Shown here piece after piece: positions 24,242-32,720 of a stretch of DNA of 35,382 bases. The DNA comes from CAYVAP01 sp964343195 (GTDB taxonomy: Bacteria > Bacteroidota > Bacteroidia > J057): positions 1 through 35,382 of the forward strand of contig CAYFIR010000064.1 in the NCBI GenBank assembly GCA_964343195.1, in the 5' to 3' direction. Below the pieces are notes generated by a model. That model searched no databases. It was not told the origin of the DNA and saw nothing but the letters and a program-made list of their open reading frames with translations. Numbering within the stretch: the stretch's first letter is position 1; every line of letters begins with the position of its first letter. The position numbers were made by a program, and so were the translations under genes.

Positions 24242-24754
24242 CTAAATCACAATCTCGTCAGGGGTGGATAGCTTCTTTTTTTCCACTGCGGTTAGTTCCA
24301 ATACCCTTATGGTTTTGCTTAGAGTAGGCCTTTCGATGAAAAAATAAAAGACGATGATGGCGGCCAGGCCAAGGGCGGTCATGTTGCCGGTCATCAGGTA
24401 ATATGCCAGGATGAGCATGGCTGCACCTTCCAGTAGTGCATAGCTGGTGATCAGGAGGTTGCGATAGCCGATTAGCTTCTTTGATAGGGTTTCCTGTTCC
24501 TTAATTTTGGGAAGTCTCTTCCAACCGAGGTACATGGTTCCCCCAATCGAGGCTACCACAAAGAATGGAAGCAGCATCTGAAAAATCTGCAATTCCTGGG
24601 TGTCACCCATATTCATTGGAGAATTCTGGTTTACAAACCAGGCTACTCCGGAAAACATCACGATTCCCATAAGCAATGCTCCGTGGATCACGGTTAGGGC
24701 CATGGAGTACTGCTGAGAAGTCTGGGCGGGAGAATTAGGGGGCTGAAAAGACAT
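24242..24754 (-). CDS. Hypothetical four-helix membrane protein
   Basis: 170 residues from the ATG at 24754 (MSFQPPNSPAQTSQQYSMALTVIHGALLMG). The open frame continues upstream but overlaps the preceding gene and has no membrane-protein character there. Four predicted membrane helices: ~20-42 (ALTVIHGALLMGIVMFSGVAWF), ~58-78 (FQMLLPFFVVASIGGTMYLG), ~100-122 (LLITSYALLEGAAMLILAYYL) and ~124-146 (ALGLAAIIVFYFF), with a short basic C-terminal tail. Family not recognised. The 28-base gap to the gene before it on the same strand suggests an operon with that hypothetical protein. Confidence 0.8.
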   Translation of the reverse strand: MSFQPPNSPAQTSQQYSMALTVIHGALLMGIVMFSGVAWFVNQNSPMNMGDTQELQIFQMLLPFFVVASIGGTMYLGWKRLPKIKEQETLSKKLIGYRNLLITSYALLEGAAMLILAYYLMTGNMTALGLAAIIVFYFFIERPTLSKTIRVLELTAVEKKKLSTPDEIVI

Positions 24755-24782
24755 GTAGGTGTAATAAGGGATGAATGAAAAG

Positions 24783-25565
24783 TTAGTCCAGCAGGCTGCA
24801 GCGCCAGATGCTGATTTTTTGTTCTTCGTAGTTGACAACAACAGGCAGGTCGTCGGGACAAATTCCCTCAACGAGTACCCCGCTATTCTGAAATCCTTTA
24901 AAAAACCTCAGTTCAAGGCGCTCAGAATGGGGCAGTGAGCTTTCAAGGTACTGAGCCGCAAGTTGCTGTACCCGGTCAAAACTGAACCAGTTGTCCTGGT
25001 CAAATCGATAAAACCATAGAGCCAATGCGTAGCTCCCAACGGCTGCTTCAGGATAACTGTCGAGGTACTTGTCATGAAGAGAACCTGCTACCAGTCTGGC
25101 GGCAGCAGCATGCTGTATGTGTTGGTAGGCCAGCGATTCCACACGGGTGGCGACGAGGTCACAAAACCGGGATGGAGTATCTACTACCTCCCGAAAGCGT
25201 ACTTCATCGCGAATTACGGTGTTGTCCACCGCAAGTGTCCAGTTGCTACCCAGTAGCTGATCGGTCATCTGACGCCGGAATGCCTCATCTGCCGGCTGGC
25301 TAAAAGAGGCGATAAGTTCGGCGAGTTGATCCCGGCGAATCTGTAGGCGCTCCATGATTTCTTCCAGGGATGAAAAGCGCCGATTGGGTAATTGCTCGCG
25401 AGCTGAGAGCAGGTCCATGGCTTTTTCCGGATTGACAGGGGAGGGCGTAGCACCCGCCGTGAGCGATCTCGTTTTTTCCTGAGGTGGAATGATTTCCTCT
25501 GGAGCCTGAGCCTGATTGAGGTGGCGTAAAAAGCGGCGGGTGATCCAGGGCTGTATGTCTGACAT
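24783..25565 (-). CDS. Hypothetical cytoplasmic protein
   Basis: 260 residues, no signal peptide or membrane segment. The N-terminal ~90 residues are proline- and charge-rich, with RRFSSLEEIMERLQIRRDQLAEL predicted helical; the C-terminal half (VGSYALALWFYRFDQDNWFSFDRVQQLAAQYLESSLPHSERLELRFFKGFQ) looks like a compact mixed domain. I do not recognise the family. It is followed after 28 bases by a small membrane-protein gene on the same strand. Upstream lies the terminator of the 60-residue gene (25596-25619), only 31 bases before its ATG, so its own promoter is squeezed into or behind that terminator, or it relies on read-through. Confidence 0.75.
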   Translation of the reverse strand: MSDIQPWITRRFLRHLNQAQAPEEIIPPQEKTRSLTAGATPSPVNPEKAMDLLSAREQLPNRRFSSLEEIMERLQIRRDQLAELIASFSQPADEAFRRQMTDQLLGSNWTLAVDNTVIRDEVRFREVVDTPSRFCDLVATRVESLAYQHIQHAAAARLVAGSLHDKYLDSYPEAAVGSYALALWFYRFDQDNWFSFDRVQQLAAQYLESSLPHSERLELRFFKGFQNSGVLVEGICPDDLPVVVNYEEQKISIWRCSLLD

Positions 25566-25595
25566 GGGGGGAAGACTAGGAGGTATATATTAAAA

Positions 25596-25619
25596 AAGCA
25601 CGCAGAGAACTGCGTGCTT
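25596..25619 (-). terminator. Intrinsic terminator after the 60-residue gene
   Basis: Perfect 10-bp stem AAGCACGCAG (25596-25605) / CTGCGTGCTT (25610-25619), loop of 4, followed on the minus strand by TTTTTTA. A textbook terminator; it also sits directly ahead of the 260-residue gene. Confidence 0.9.
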
Positions 25620-25682
25620 AATTTATATCAGAAACACCCGAACCGCCAAACCCTGAGTGAGGATTTCAGCTGGGATTACTTC

Positions 25683-25865
25683 TTACTGGTTATTTTGCTC
25701 AGCCTGAATGGCTTTTACCTTGGATTCCAGTGTGCGGATCACCTCCAGGTTGCTCTGCTCAACGGACTCTTTCAGTCCAAAAGTCTTGGGAGAAGGCTTG
25801 AGGGCGCGACGGCGCTTCTCAGCACGAGATCTCAGTCGGTATTTTTTTGTAGTAAAAGTTCCCAT
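25683..25865 (-). CDS. Small basic protein of 60 residues
   Basis: Sequence opens MGTFTTKKYRLRSRAEKRRRALKP and ends in a predicted amphipathic helix (LEVIRTLESKVKAIQAEQ). It is highly basic in the first half, suggesting nucleic-acid or ribosome contact, but I recognise no family. The evidence that it is a real gene is strong for its size: a TATCTTTG promoter element 42 bases upstream, a perfect terminator ~65 bases downstream, and no overlap with another gene. Monocistronic. Confidence 0.75.
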   Translation of the reverse strand: MGTFTTKKYRLRSRAEKRRRALKPSPKTFGLKESVEQSNLEVIRTLESKVKAIQAEQNNQ

Positions 25866-25906
25866 CTCTATGTGGATCTAGGTGTTATGTCGTAAAATTC
25901 AGGTTG

Positions 25907-25939
25907 CAAAGATAATAGGATTTTCTCTTTTGAGAAAAT
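25907..25939 (-). promoter_or_regulatory. Promoter of the 60-residue gene with an adjacent palindrome
   Basis: Minus strand -7 TATCTTTG at 25907-25914 (exact TAnnTTTG). Directly upstream, where -33 should be, is a perfect palindrome ATTTTCTC-TTTT-GAGAAAAT (25920-25939). The palindrome may be an operator that occludes -33, or the end of some other transcript. Confidence 0.6.
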
Positions 25940-26122
25940 ATTGTGGAAATATTCCAGGGAAAGGCTCAAATATGTTTTTGAGGAATGACATCCGATAGAC
26001 CGGGATGTTTATCAGTCTTTGACATGATTTTGCTTACTCTCTGCACTCCATTTCGAATTCAGCAGATTTATTCCAGGATAAAGGATTAAATTGTTGGTGA
26101 AATAGACGCTTCAACCTTCCCT

Positions 26123-28975
26123 ATGCTTCTGAATCGGCTGTTTATACTTTTTACCATGGTGGGGTTATGGATGCTTTCCCCCATCCATGTTCTCAGTCAG
26201 CCCTTAACATTGCCTACCGGGTCCACCGCCATGCTGGACACCTCCCTCAGCCTTGAAGGCAGGGTAGGCTATTGGGTGCCAGAGGGCTCCATCGACTTTA
26301 ATGCGTCTCAGTTGGAACAGGCCGCATTCCAGCCTCTCACAGATCTGGAAACGTTGTTTGATGGACAAGGCCGCCCCGAACAACTCTGGCTGCGGCTACA
26401 ACTAAACGGGGAGGAGGTCTCTTCCGAAGAAACCTGGCTGATTTCCTGGAATGCCTTTGAGGTGGTGATGTTTTTCCCGAAAGAGGAGGGCTGGGACAGC
26501 ATGAAATCCGGGGTTTTTGTGCCAATGGACGAGCGGCCACTTCCCCGGTCCTATGGGGCTATTCCATTTTTTCCGATACAGGTCCAATCCCATGAAGAAA
26601 TGACCCTGTATTTTAAAGTCTTGCCCGGTCAGATCAGGGTACATGACCGATTGGAGTGGAGCCATGGCAAGATCATGACCCCACTGCACTACCTCGATTA
26701 TGACCAGAAAAAGCGCTTGCTGGATATCCTGGCCCTTGGGATGTTCCTGGCCATAGCAGTGTATAATCTGGTGATTTACTTCCATACCTGGAGTCGGGAG
26801 TACCTGCTGCTTTCATTTTTTAGCCTGACCCTTTTTTCATTTTTCATGATCCTGGAGGATTATTCCCTGGTACTGTTTTGGCCTGGGTATCCGGTATGGA
26901 ACTACACCGGATTTCAGATGACCACGGGGCTATGTGTCTTTTCTTCCTTTATCATTTTCACGCAAAAATTCCTGGGATTCAAGCTGTTTGTTCCCGGCTG
27001 GAACAGGTTACTCAACATCATGATACTGCTGAATGCAGCATGGGTAGCGGTTAGGCTGGTTGCTGAAGTCGTGGATCCCGTCTGGCACGCACAAAACCAC
27101 CCCATTCTGGCTGCTTTTACCCGCAATTACTGGGTGTTGATGGTGATTGCTACCGTCGCCGCTGCGATAAAATGCTACCCTCACCGCCCCCGCAGCGTAG
27201 GGCGATACCTTGTGATCAATGTCGTGTTGGTGGTTGCCGCGATGCTGCGTTTGCTCTATGTCAATGAGGTGATCAATATTCCCATCACACAGGATTATCT
27301 GATATTCATCGCAGCCATTCAGCAGGTATCATTCGCGCTTTCTTTGGGAGATCAGATTCGCAGCACCAATCGGGAGAGGGAAAATGCCGAAAATGAAGTG
27401 AGGCAACAACAGGAACAGGCCGAAAAACTGGCAGCCATTGACCAGGCAAAAACCCGACTCTACACCAACCTCACCCACGAATTCCGTACCCCATTGACGG
27501 TCATTCAGGGCCTCTCGGATAATCTTCAGAATGAGGAAGAGCCGGTGCGCCTCAAAGAAAAACTTGGGTACATCCAAAGAAGTGGGCAGCAGCTCCTGAC
27601 GCTGGTAAATCAGATGCTGGATCTGGCAAAAGCCGAATCGGGCGAGCTTTCACTTAAAGTAGTGCAGGGAGACCTGCCACAATACCTGTCATTTGTCACG
27701 GAATCGTTTCAGGCACTGGCAGAAGAAAAATCAATCAGGCTACAGTATGTGGCCGATCCCAATCGACTGGTCATGGACTATGACCCTACCCGGATGCAGC
27801 AGGTCCTCACAAACCTGGTTCACAATGCCCTGAAGTTCACTTCGGCAGAAGGCAGGGTGGATGTGATGTTTAAGCAGGTAGGCGATAGGGAGGTTGAAAT
27901 CGTGGTGGCAGATACCGGAGAGGGAATTGCTGCAAAACATCTCGGGCAGATTTTCAATCGCTTTTTCCAAATCGCCAGTAAAAATCAGCCCGGAGGGGGA
28001 ACCGGAATTGGCCTGTCTCTGGTCAAGGAGCTGGTAGAACTGATGAAGGGCAGGATCAGTGTGGAGAGTGATTTGGGAAAAGGGACTACGTTTCGGGTAA
28101 GGCTCCCGATCTCTCACGAAGCACCTGTAACCAATGTCCCTGTCACAACAGGATCTGTCACGCAGAGTAAAGCATTGGAAGCGGAAAGTCAGGTGTTTAG
28201 CGAAACGGGTGGAGAATCCTATTCGATCCTGGTGGTCGAGGACAATAAAGACGTGAGATTTTATATCAAGGACTGTCTGATCGCGGAGTATCGGGTGCTG
28301 GAGGCAAAAAACGGGGTAGAAGGGCTAAACATAGCCAGGGAAAGTGTGCCGGATCTGATCATCACCGACCTGATGATGCCGGAGATGAACGGCCACGAGT
28401 TGATCCAGCAACTAGCGGCTGACCCCCGTACTAACCATATCCCTATTATGGTGCTGAGTGCCAAAACCGATGAGGAGACTCGGCTGGAAACCTATCGGGA
28501 AGGAGCATTTGCCTATCTCAGAAAACCCTTTGAGCGAGAAGAACTCCTCTTACGCCTTCATCAGATGCTGGACCTCCGCAGCAGGATGCAACAACGATTT
28601 GGAGGAATGAATGGAGGTATGTCTGTAGAAAAGTCCAAGGATCCGCAGGTGGCCTTCATGTATGAACTGAAGCAGCATATCATGGAGAATCTCGGAGAAG
28701 AAGGATTTCACACCGAGCAATTAGGGCGATTGATGGGAATGAGCCGGACCCAACTGAACAGGAAAGTCAAGCAGATCCTGGGAGAGACCCCTGGTAGCCT
28801 GCTTCGAAGAATGCGTATTGAGGAGGCACGTAGGGTTTTACTCAATTCTGACCTACAAATAGCCGAAGTAGCCTATAAAGTGGGCTTTATTGACCCCGCA
28901 CATTTCACGCGGGTTTTCAGGGCTCAGGTAGGGGGCACCCCCTCAGAATTGCGGGAAAAGTCGATAAAGAGCTAG
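26123..28975 (+). CDS. Hybrid sensor histidine kinase / response regulator with AraC output domain
   Basis: A 950-residue one-protein two-component system. Signal peptide (1-~26), an extracellular 7TMR-DISMED2-like sensor domain (~30-185), a 7TMR-DISM seven-helix membrane region (~190-405), a coiled coil, HisKA with phospho-acceptor His452 in NLTHEFRTPLTVIQG, HATPase with N box NLVHNALKF and G boxes DTGEGIAAK and GGGTGIGLSLVKEL, a receiver domain (~695-812, phospho-acceptor Asp749 in IITDLMMPEMNG, Lys in LRKPF) and a C-terminal AraC helix-turn-helix (~845-950, IAEVAYKVGFIDPAHFTRVFRA). The receiver and AraC fusion means the membrane protein itself would bind DNA, as in Bacteroidota HTCS regulators. 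DISM domains are thought to bind carbohydrate-type or other small ligands. The target genes are not evident; a TATCTTTG promoter starts the next gene directly after it. Confidence 0.95.
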   Translation: MLLNRLFILFTMVGLWMLSPIHVLSQPLTLPTGSTAMLDTSLSLEGRVGYWVPEGSIDFNASQLEQAAFQPLTDLETLFDGQGRPEQLWLRLQLNGEEVSSEETWLISWNAFEVVMFFPKEEGWDSMKSGVFVPMDERPLPRSYGAIPFFPIQVQSHEEMTLYFKVLPGQIRVHDRLEWSHGKIMTPLHYLDYDQKKRLLDILALGMFLAIAVYNLVIYFHTWSREYLLLSFFSLTLFSFFMILEDYSLVLFWPGYPVWNYTGFQMTTGLCVFSSFIIFTQKFLGFKLFVPGWNRLLNIMILLNAAWVAVRLVAEVVDPVWHAQNHPILAAFTRNYWVLMVIATVAAAIKCYPHRPRSVGRYLVINVVLVVAAMLRLLYVNEVINIPITQDYLIFIAAIQQVSFALSLGDQIRSTNRERENAENEVRQQQEQAEKLAAIDQAKTRLYTNLTHEFRTPLTVIQGLSDNLQNEEEPVRLKEKLGYIQRSGQQLLTLVNQMLDLAKAESGELSLKVVQGDLPQYLSFVTESFQALAEEKSIRLQYVADPNRLVMDYDPTRMQQVLTNLVHNALKFTSAEGRVDVMFKQVGDREVEIVVADTGEGIAAKHLGQIFNRFFQIASKNQPGGGTGIGLSLVKELVELMKGRISVESDLGKGTTFRVRLPISHEAPVTNVPVTTGSVTQSKALEAESQVFSETGGESYSILVVEDNKDVRFYIKDCLIAEYRVLEAKNGVEGLNIARESVPDLIITDLMMPEMNGHELIQQLAADPRTNHIPIMVLSAKTDEETRLETYREGAFAYLRKPFEREELLLRLHQMLDLRSRMQQRFGGMNGGMSVEKSKDPQVAFMYELKQHIMENLGEEGFHTEQLGRLMGMSRTQLNRKVKQILGETPGSLLRRMRIEEARRVLLNSDLQIAEVAYKVGFIDPAHFTRVFRAQVGGTPSELREKSIKS

Positions 28976-29033
28976 TTGTAACGAAGAATCATACAATTTT
29001 CCCCCAGAATCTTACATTTATTCGAAAATGTAG

Positions 29034-29041
29034 TATCTTTG
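29034..29041 (+). promoter_or_regulatory. -7 promoter element before the 158-residue gene
   Basis: Exact TATCTTTG (TAnnTTTG) on the plus strand, 58 bases after the kinase stop. It overlaps the GTG at 29041 that would extend the next reading frame, so translation must start at the ATG at 29083. Confidence 0.6.
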
Positions 29042-29082
29042 TGTTGTCTGGTTCTTGTAATACTAATAACAGCTCAAAAAAA

Positions 29083-29559
29083 ATGACTACCTGGGCACAA
29101 TATCAAACCCTGATCCCTACCCTCACCCGTATCGAAGAAGCGTATGCCCAATTAGAGGTATTTGAGCGATATTATCGTCAGGAAGATTCTGAAAGCCACG
29201 GGCTTACCCGGGCAGACATTGCTGACGTAAAGCGTGAAACCATCATGGCCCTCCGCCGTGAGATTCTCGGCCTTCCTGCAAAAGTTTATTACTGGCTATT
29301 GCCATTTTATCCTGGTGATTTTCTTGTACTGCTGCGTGCGATCAAGGCCATGGGAGGGTATGATCCTGAAGAAAAGTCTTTCAACGCCAAGCGTGATTTC
29401 TATCAGTTTTTCCTCAGCCTGCCGTTTGCAGAGCGAGTAATCCTGGGACTGGAACTTGGGTCTACCGACCTCGTGCAGCGCACCTCGTCCCTCTTGGAAA
29501 AAATTGAAGATAAAAAGGAGGAAATCACCAAGCAGCTAAATCAACACCACGGGAACTAG
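29083..29559 (+). CDS. Hypothetical cytoplasmic protein (158 residues)
   Basis: Begins MTTWAQYQTLIPTLTRIEEAYAQLEVFERYYRQ. The start is set by the promoter element at 29034-29041 and by the AAAAAAAATG context. Predicted to be almost all helical: an N-terminal coiled-coil-like segment, a central LGLPAKVYYWLLPFYPGDFLVLLRAIKAMGGY segment and a charged C-terminal helix (LLEKIEDKKEEITKQL). No signal peptide, no recognised domain. It stands alone between the hybrid kinase and a structured intergenic region; it may be a target of the kinase, but only position suggests this. Confidence 0.75.
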   Translation: MTTWAQYQTLIPTLTRIEEAYAQLEVFERYYRQEDSESHGLTRADIADVKRETIMALRREILGLPAKVYYWLLPFYPGDFLVLLRAIKAMGGYDPEEKSFNAKRDFYQFFLSLPFAERVILGLELGSTDLVQRTSSLLEKIEDKKEEITKQLNQHHGN

Positions 29560-29599
29560 TCCCTGCGGAATTGAGTGATTGATCATTCGTGATTCGTAT

Positions 29600-29862
29600 A
29601 AGATGCTCACCAGCAGCACTTTTGGTCGCGAAGTGCAGACTCTTTTCACCAGGTAACCCGCCACCATACCTTCCAAGTCAGATTAATATAATAATCTGGC
29701 ACACAAGCCTCAGGAGACAGATTTATGGGGATAATCTGCTTCTTCCTGAGGCAATTTTTTGTTATCAGACTCAAGCTGCGGCCATCGTCGTCGCAAACAA
29801 TTCCGGTCTCAGCTAACCTGCTGAGAAAGGCCCATGGACCGTAACCGCAGGGGGGAGCGGTT
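29600..29862 (+). other. Structured intergenic region, possible non-coding RNA or leader
   Basis: The 453-base gap 29560-30012 contains a run of perfect hairpins: GCACTT (29616-29621)/AAGTGC (29631-29636), a CAGATT/AATCTG pair near 29681-29699, the terminator at 29707-29760, CTCAGC (29808-29813)/GCTGAG (29820-29825) enclosed by GGTC (29805-29808)/GACC (29837-29840), and AACCGC (29843-29848)/GCGGTT (29857-29862). I found no match to a known riboswitch, SRP RNA, 6S RNA or tmRNA. It may be a long 3' end of the upstream gene followed by a structured leader of the secreted-protein gene. Confidence 0.4.
29707..29760 (+). terminator. Intrinsic terminator in the structured intergenic region
   Basis: Stem GCCTCAGGA (29707-29715) / TCCTGAGGC (29744-29752) with an inner CAGATT/AATCTG continuation, then AATTTTTT on the plus strand. 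It lies ~150 bases after the 158-residue gene, far enough that it could instead end a separate small RNA. Confidence 0.8.
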
Positions 29863-30012
29863 TATGATGTTGAAGGAGGGATATGAAAATAATCATAGAG
29901 CTTCTGATATCCCTAGCCCAAAACTACCCAAATGGGTAATTGAACGCGCATCCTCTCTCCGATAATATTGTGGTCATCAATCGCATTTGTAGAATCCCCT
30001 AATTCAAACCCG

Positions 30013-31689
30013 ATGACCACTAGAATTCTTACCTCTCTCTTTCTGCTCCTGCTTACGACTGGGTTGCATGCCCAGACTCTGCTAAAAGACATCGAGACCT
30101 TTGTCCCCGGTGCCAGTTCCTCTCCCTCCAATTGGGCAGTCATCACGGAGGACCTGTTCATCTTTGAGGCGCTCAATTCCCCGCAAAGCCAGTACCTATT
30201 CGCAAGTGATGGTACCGAAAGCGGAACCATAGGCCTCGGCACCTATCAGGTGGATACCGACATCATCACATTTGGCGAAAAAGCCTTTTTCGGAGGGTGT
30301 AACCTGCTCCTTGGAGCCGATAGCTGTACCTCCCTGTATGTTTCGGATGGAACCGTGGCGGGGACCGGCTTTTTCTTTGATCTGGACCCCAATGGACTAT
30401 CTCTGGGGATTGAGGACATCGTCGCCGGTGACAGCCTCTTCTTTTTCTCGGGACATACCAATGCTGCCGGGTACGAACTGTTTGTAAGCGATGGCACCAA
30501 AGCGGGCACCCGCATGGTCATGGACATCGCACCGGGGTTGACCTCTGGCTATGTCGGAGAATTGGCCGTGATAGACAACATCGCATATTTTGCTGGATAT
30601 ACCGATGCACATGGTGAAGAAGCCTGGCGCAGCGATGGCACTGCCGAAGGCACCTACATGATCGCCGACCTCAACGATGGCACCGCTGACGGAAACCCCT
30701 ATGATTTCGTCCAATCTGGCGGATACGTGTATTTCTCAGCCCTGGGAACCAATACTGGCGTAGAGTTGCGCCGAACCAACGGCAGCGAGGGCAATGTCGA
30801 ACTGATCGGTGAACTGGGCACCACCGATTCAAGCTGGCCCCGCGAAAAGGTTGATTCTGACGGGATTCTCTACTATGCTGCCGAAGGCAACGACGCAGCA
30901 GGCTATGAACTGGTGGTCTATGACCACGTCGGAGAGCCATTACACATCGACTTCAACGGTGTTGACATTTTCCCACGTGCGCTGATGGCATTCGGTGACG
31001 GAGAAGTCATTTTCAATGCCGAAACCGAAAATGGCCGCGAGCTGTGGCGATCAGACGGAACCCTGGCGGGTACCTACATGATCATCGACCTCTACCCCGG
31101 TGAAATGGACGGAGTGCATGGCATAGGCGCACCCGGCGAGAGTTTCTATGTGTGGAATGATTCACTGGTTTATTTCGCGGGTGCTGATAGTGTGAATGCC
31201 AAGGGGGAGTTTGTCTATGAACTTTTTGTCACCGATGGCACTGCCGCCGGAACCAGCCTGGTCAGCGATCAGATTCCTGGCACTGAAGGCAGCAACCCCG
31301 GGAATTTCTTCGAATTTGGCGATCGCTTGTACTTCGCCGCTACCGATGCGAACATAGGACGTGAGCCATTCTATCTGGACTTTGGCACCACGACCTCCAT
31401 TAACGAACCCTATAGCGACCTGTCAATCTCCCTGTCTGCTTACCCCAATCCACTTCCTAAAGGTGCCCCTCTCAACGTCGCCTTCGAGCTCCCGACCGCC
31501 ACTGAGGTTCACGCCCAACTGTATGACCTCCAGGGCAACTCTGTAGAAGGCATCCTCAGCCTGGGTCACCTACCTGCCGGACAACACGACCTGCAACTTC
31601 AGCTGGAAGATCATCCGAGTGGTCTGTATTACCTGGTCCTGAATGCCGGCACAGGCAGTCAGGTGAACATGCCAATTTTGATGGAGTAG
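30013..31689 (+). CDS. ELWxxDGT-repeat protein secreted by the type IX system
   Basis: 558 residues from the ATG at 30013 (MTTRILTSLFLLLLTTGLHAQ, a signal peptide); the open frame upstream to 29968 is not exported-protein-like. The body carries ELWxxDGT repeats: ELFVSDGTKAGT, EAWRSDGTAEGT, ELWRSDGTLAGT and ELFVTDGTAAGT, plus degenerate ones (YLFASDGTESGT, ELRRTNGSEG). From ~residue 470 a T9SS type A sorting domain follows: SLSAYPNPLPKGAPLNVAFELP ... LYDLQG ... LPAGQHDLQL ... GLYYLVLNAG. Such cargo is exported and trimmed or anchored by the type IX system, whose regulator gene porX lies at 14068. The repeat family is thought to form a beta structure at the cell surface; a specific activity is unknown. 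A strong terminator follows. Confidence 0.93.
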   Translation: MTTRILTSLFLLLLTTGLHAQTLLKDIETFVPGASSSPSNWAVITEDLFIFEALNSPQSQYLFASDGTESGTIGLGTYQVDTDIITFGEKAFFGGCNLLLGADSCTSLYVSDGTVAGTGFFFDLDPNGLSLGIEDIVAGDSLFFFSGHTNAAGYELFVSDGTKAGTRMVMDIAPGLTSGYVGELAVIDNIAYFAGYTDAHGEEAWRSDGTAEGTYMIADLNDGTADGNPYDFVQSGGYVYFSALGTNTGVELRRTNGSEGNVELIGELGTTDSSWPREKVDSDGILYYAAEGNDAAGYELVVYDHVGEPLHIDFNGVDIFPRALMAFGDGEVIFNAETENGRELWRSDGTLAGTYMIIDLYPGEMDGVHGIGAPGESFYVWNDSLVYFAGADSVNAKGEFVYELFVTDGTAAGTSLVSDQIPGTEGSNPGNFFEFGDRLYFAATDANIGREPFYLDFGTTTSINEPYSDLSISLSAYPNPLPKGAPLNVAFELPTATEVHAQLYDLQGNSVEGILSLGHLPAGQHDLQLQLEDHPSGLYYLVLNAGTGSQVNMPILME

Positions 31690-31724
31690 CTTTTCCTTCG
31701 AATGCATGAGGGTTCACATGTAAT

Positions 31725-31764
31725 GATTCCACCGAGTCTCTGTATTCGGTGGAATCTGGTTTTT
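31725..31764 (+). terminator. Intrinsic terminator after the ELWxxDGT gene
   Basis: Perfect 11-bp stem GATTCCACCGA (31725-31735) / TCGGTGGAATC (31746-31756), 10-base loop, followed by TGGTTTTT. Confidence 0.85.
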
Positions 31765-31895
31765 GGGGCAATGCTAATTCCCGGATGCGATGATCCACTT
31801 GGGATTTTGGAGGTTCTTGGGGTTATACTCAAAGCCCAAAGGTTAGAGAGTCCATGCAGAGCCGCTGAGAAGTAGAAATTCCACACGGAGAAAGA

Positions 31896-31942
31896 GGAGA
31901 CGCGGAGGTATTTGCAGAAAAGCTCTTCTTCTCCGCGTCTCC
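31896..31942. repeat. Inverted repeat of the 'CGCGGAG' spacer type
   Basis: Perfect 12-bp arms GGAGACGCGGAG (31896-31907) / CTCCGCGTCTCC (31931-31942) with a 23-base loop. It lies in the 302-base gap 31690-31991, which otherwise holds only the terminator. A hairpin-forming dispersed spacer repeat; it could also end the leftward pseudogene transcript. Confidence 0.65.
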
Positions 31943-31991
31943 GCGTGAAAAATAGAAGTCCTACTCGCTCTCAATTCATAGTTGCTATAAA

Positions 31992-32687
31992 TCAGTAAGA
32001 ACTGCTGTTGTGCCTCATCTCACGTCTGATTTTGATAATATCCGTGATATGGGTAAAAATCACAATGGGAACAATCGCGGCTGGAAGCAGGATGAAGGGG
32101 AAATACGCCAGGGCGCGGTTGGGCTGGCCAAAAGCAAATTGCTGAAAGGGAGTCTCAACTGAAAGCACCCCATTCACCAGGATAAAGCTGACCAGACAAA
32201 GCCCGATCACATTCCAGATCAGCAGTCCTCGTTTTGACAGTCTGCCCGAAAGGAACTACAACCCCACAATTGGAGCCGAAATGCCAGCCAGGATGTCGAA
32301 GTTTCGGCCCTCAAAGGTCATGAGTTCTGGCACCATCTCATGGTAAAAGAGATAAAGCAGGACGATCTCAACCAGGATTCGTACGCTGTGTAGGAAGGTG
32401 CTTTGCTACAGGTTGCGGTTTTCGAGTACCCACTTCAGCCGTTTCCCGGTTACGCCCCAAATGATGGCGACCGCATTGGGAATCAGGACTAGCCCAAACC
32501 TGGGCGGCATGGCTTCGGTGTTTTGGTAAAACCCACTGTAAGCCAGTACCGCATGGAGGACGCACCATTAAATGATGACCAGAGTCAGCATCTTGGGTTT
32601 GCCATTGGAAACATAAAACATGCCGATGGTCAGTGCCCAGGTGAGCAAAAAGAGGATCTCGATCCAGGGAGGGAGGTTGGGGATCAT
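31992..32687 (-). pseudogene. Conserved multi-helix membrane protein gene with three in-frame stops
   Basis: A single 232-codon frame runs from ATG 32687 (MIPNLPPWIEILFLLTWALT) to TGA 31992 without any frameshift, but is cut by TAA at 32568-32570, TAG at 32406-32408 and TAG at 32256-32258. The translation on both sides of every stop is clearly one family: six-helix membrane protein with the conserved segments VRILVEIVLLYLF, VPELMTFEGRNFDILAGISAP and FQQFAFGQPNRALAYFPFILLPAAIVPIVIF, which I recognise from uncharacterised Bacteroidota integral membrane proteins of ~220-230 residues. The gene is therefore an inactivated copy. Other genes here use TAA and TAG as ordinary stops, so genome-wide recoding is not a good explanation. 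Confidence 0.85.
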
Positions 32688-32720
32688 GGAGATTGGGGTT
32701 GAGGCTCAGGCTCAGTTTAT

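Noticed and set aside
29600..29760. SRP (4.5S) RNA
   Set aside because: ACCAGGT and AAGTCAGA words look suggestive, but the obligatory GGAAGG...AGCA loop is missing on the plus strand and distorted on the minus strand.
29805..29862. Second riboswitch ahead of the ELWxxDGT gene
   Set aside because: CTGAGAAAGG resembles part of a TPP aptamer, but the GAACCTGA and GTAGGGA blocks are absent.
32368..32568. Separate 66-residue gene
   Set aside because: Wrong frame of the decayed membrane-protein gene; the correct frame shows the conserved family sequence between stops.
31992..32687. Genome-wide stop-codon reassignment
   Set aside because: TAA and TAG end other intact genes in the window at the expected places (for example lpdA-side TonB receptor TAG, DUF559 TAA), so the in-frame stops indicate a pseudogene.
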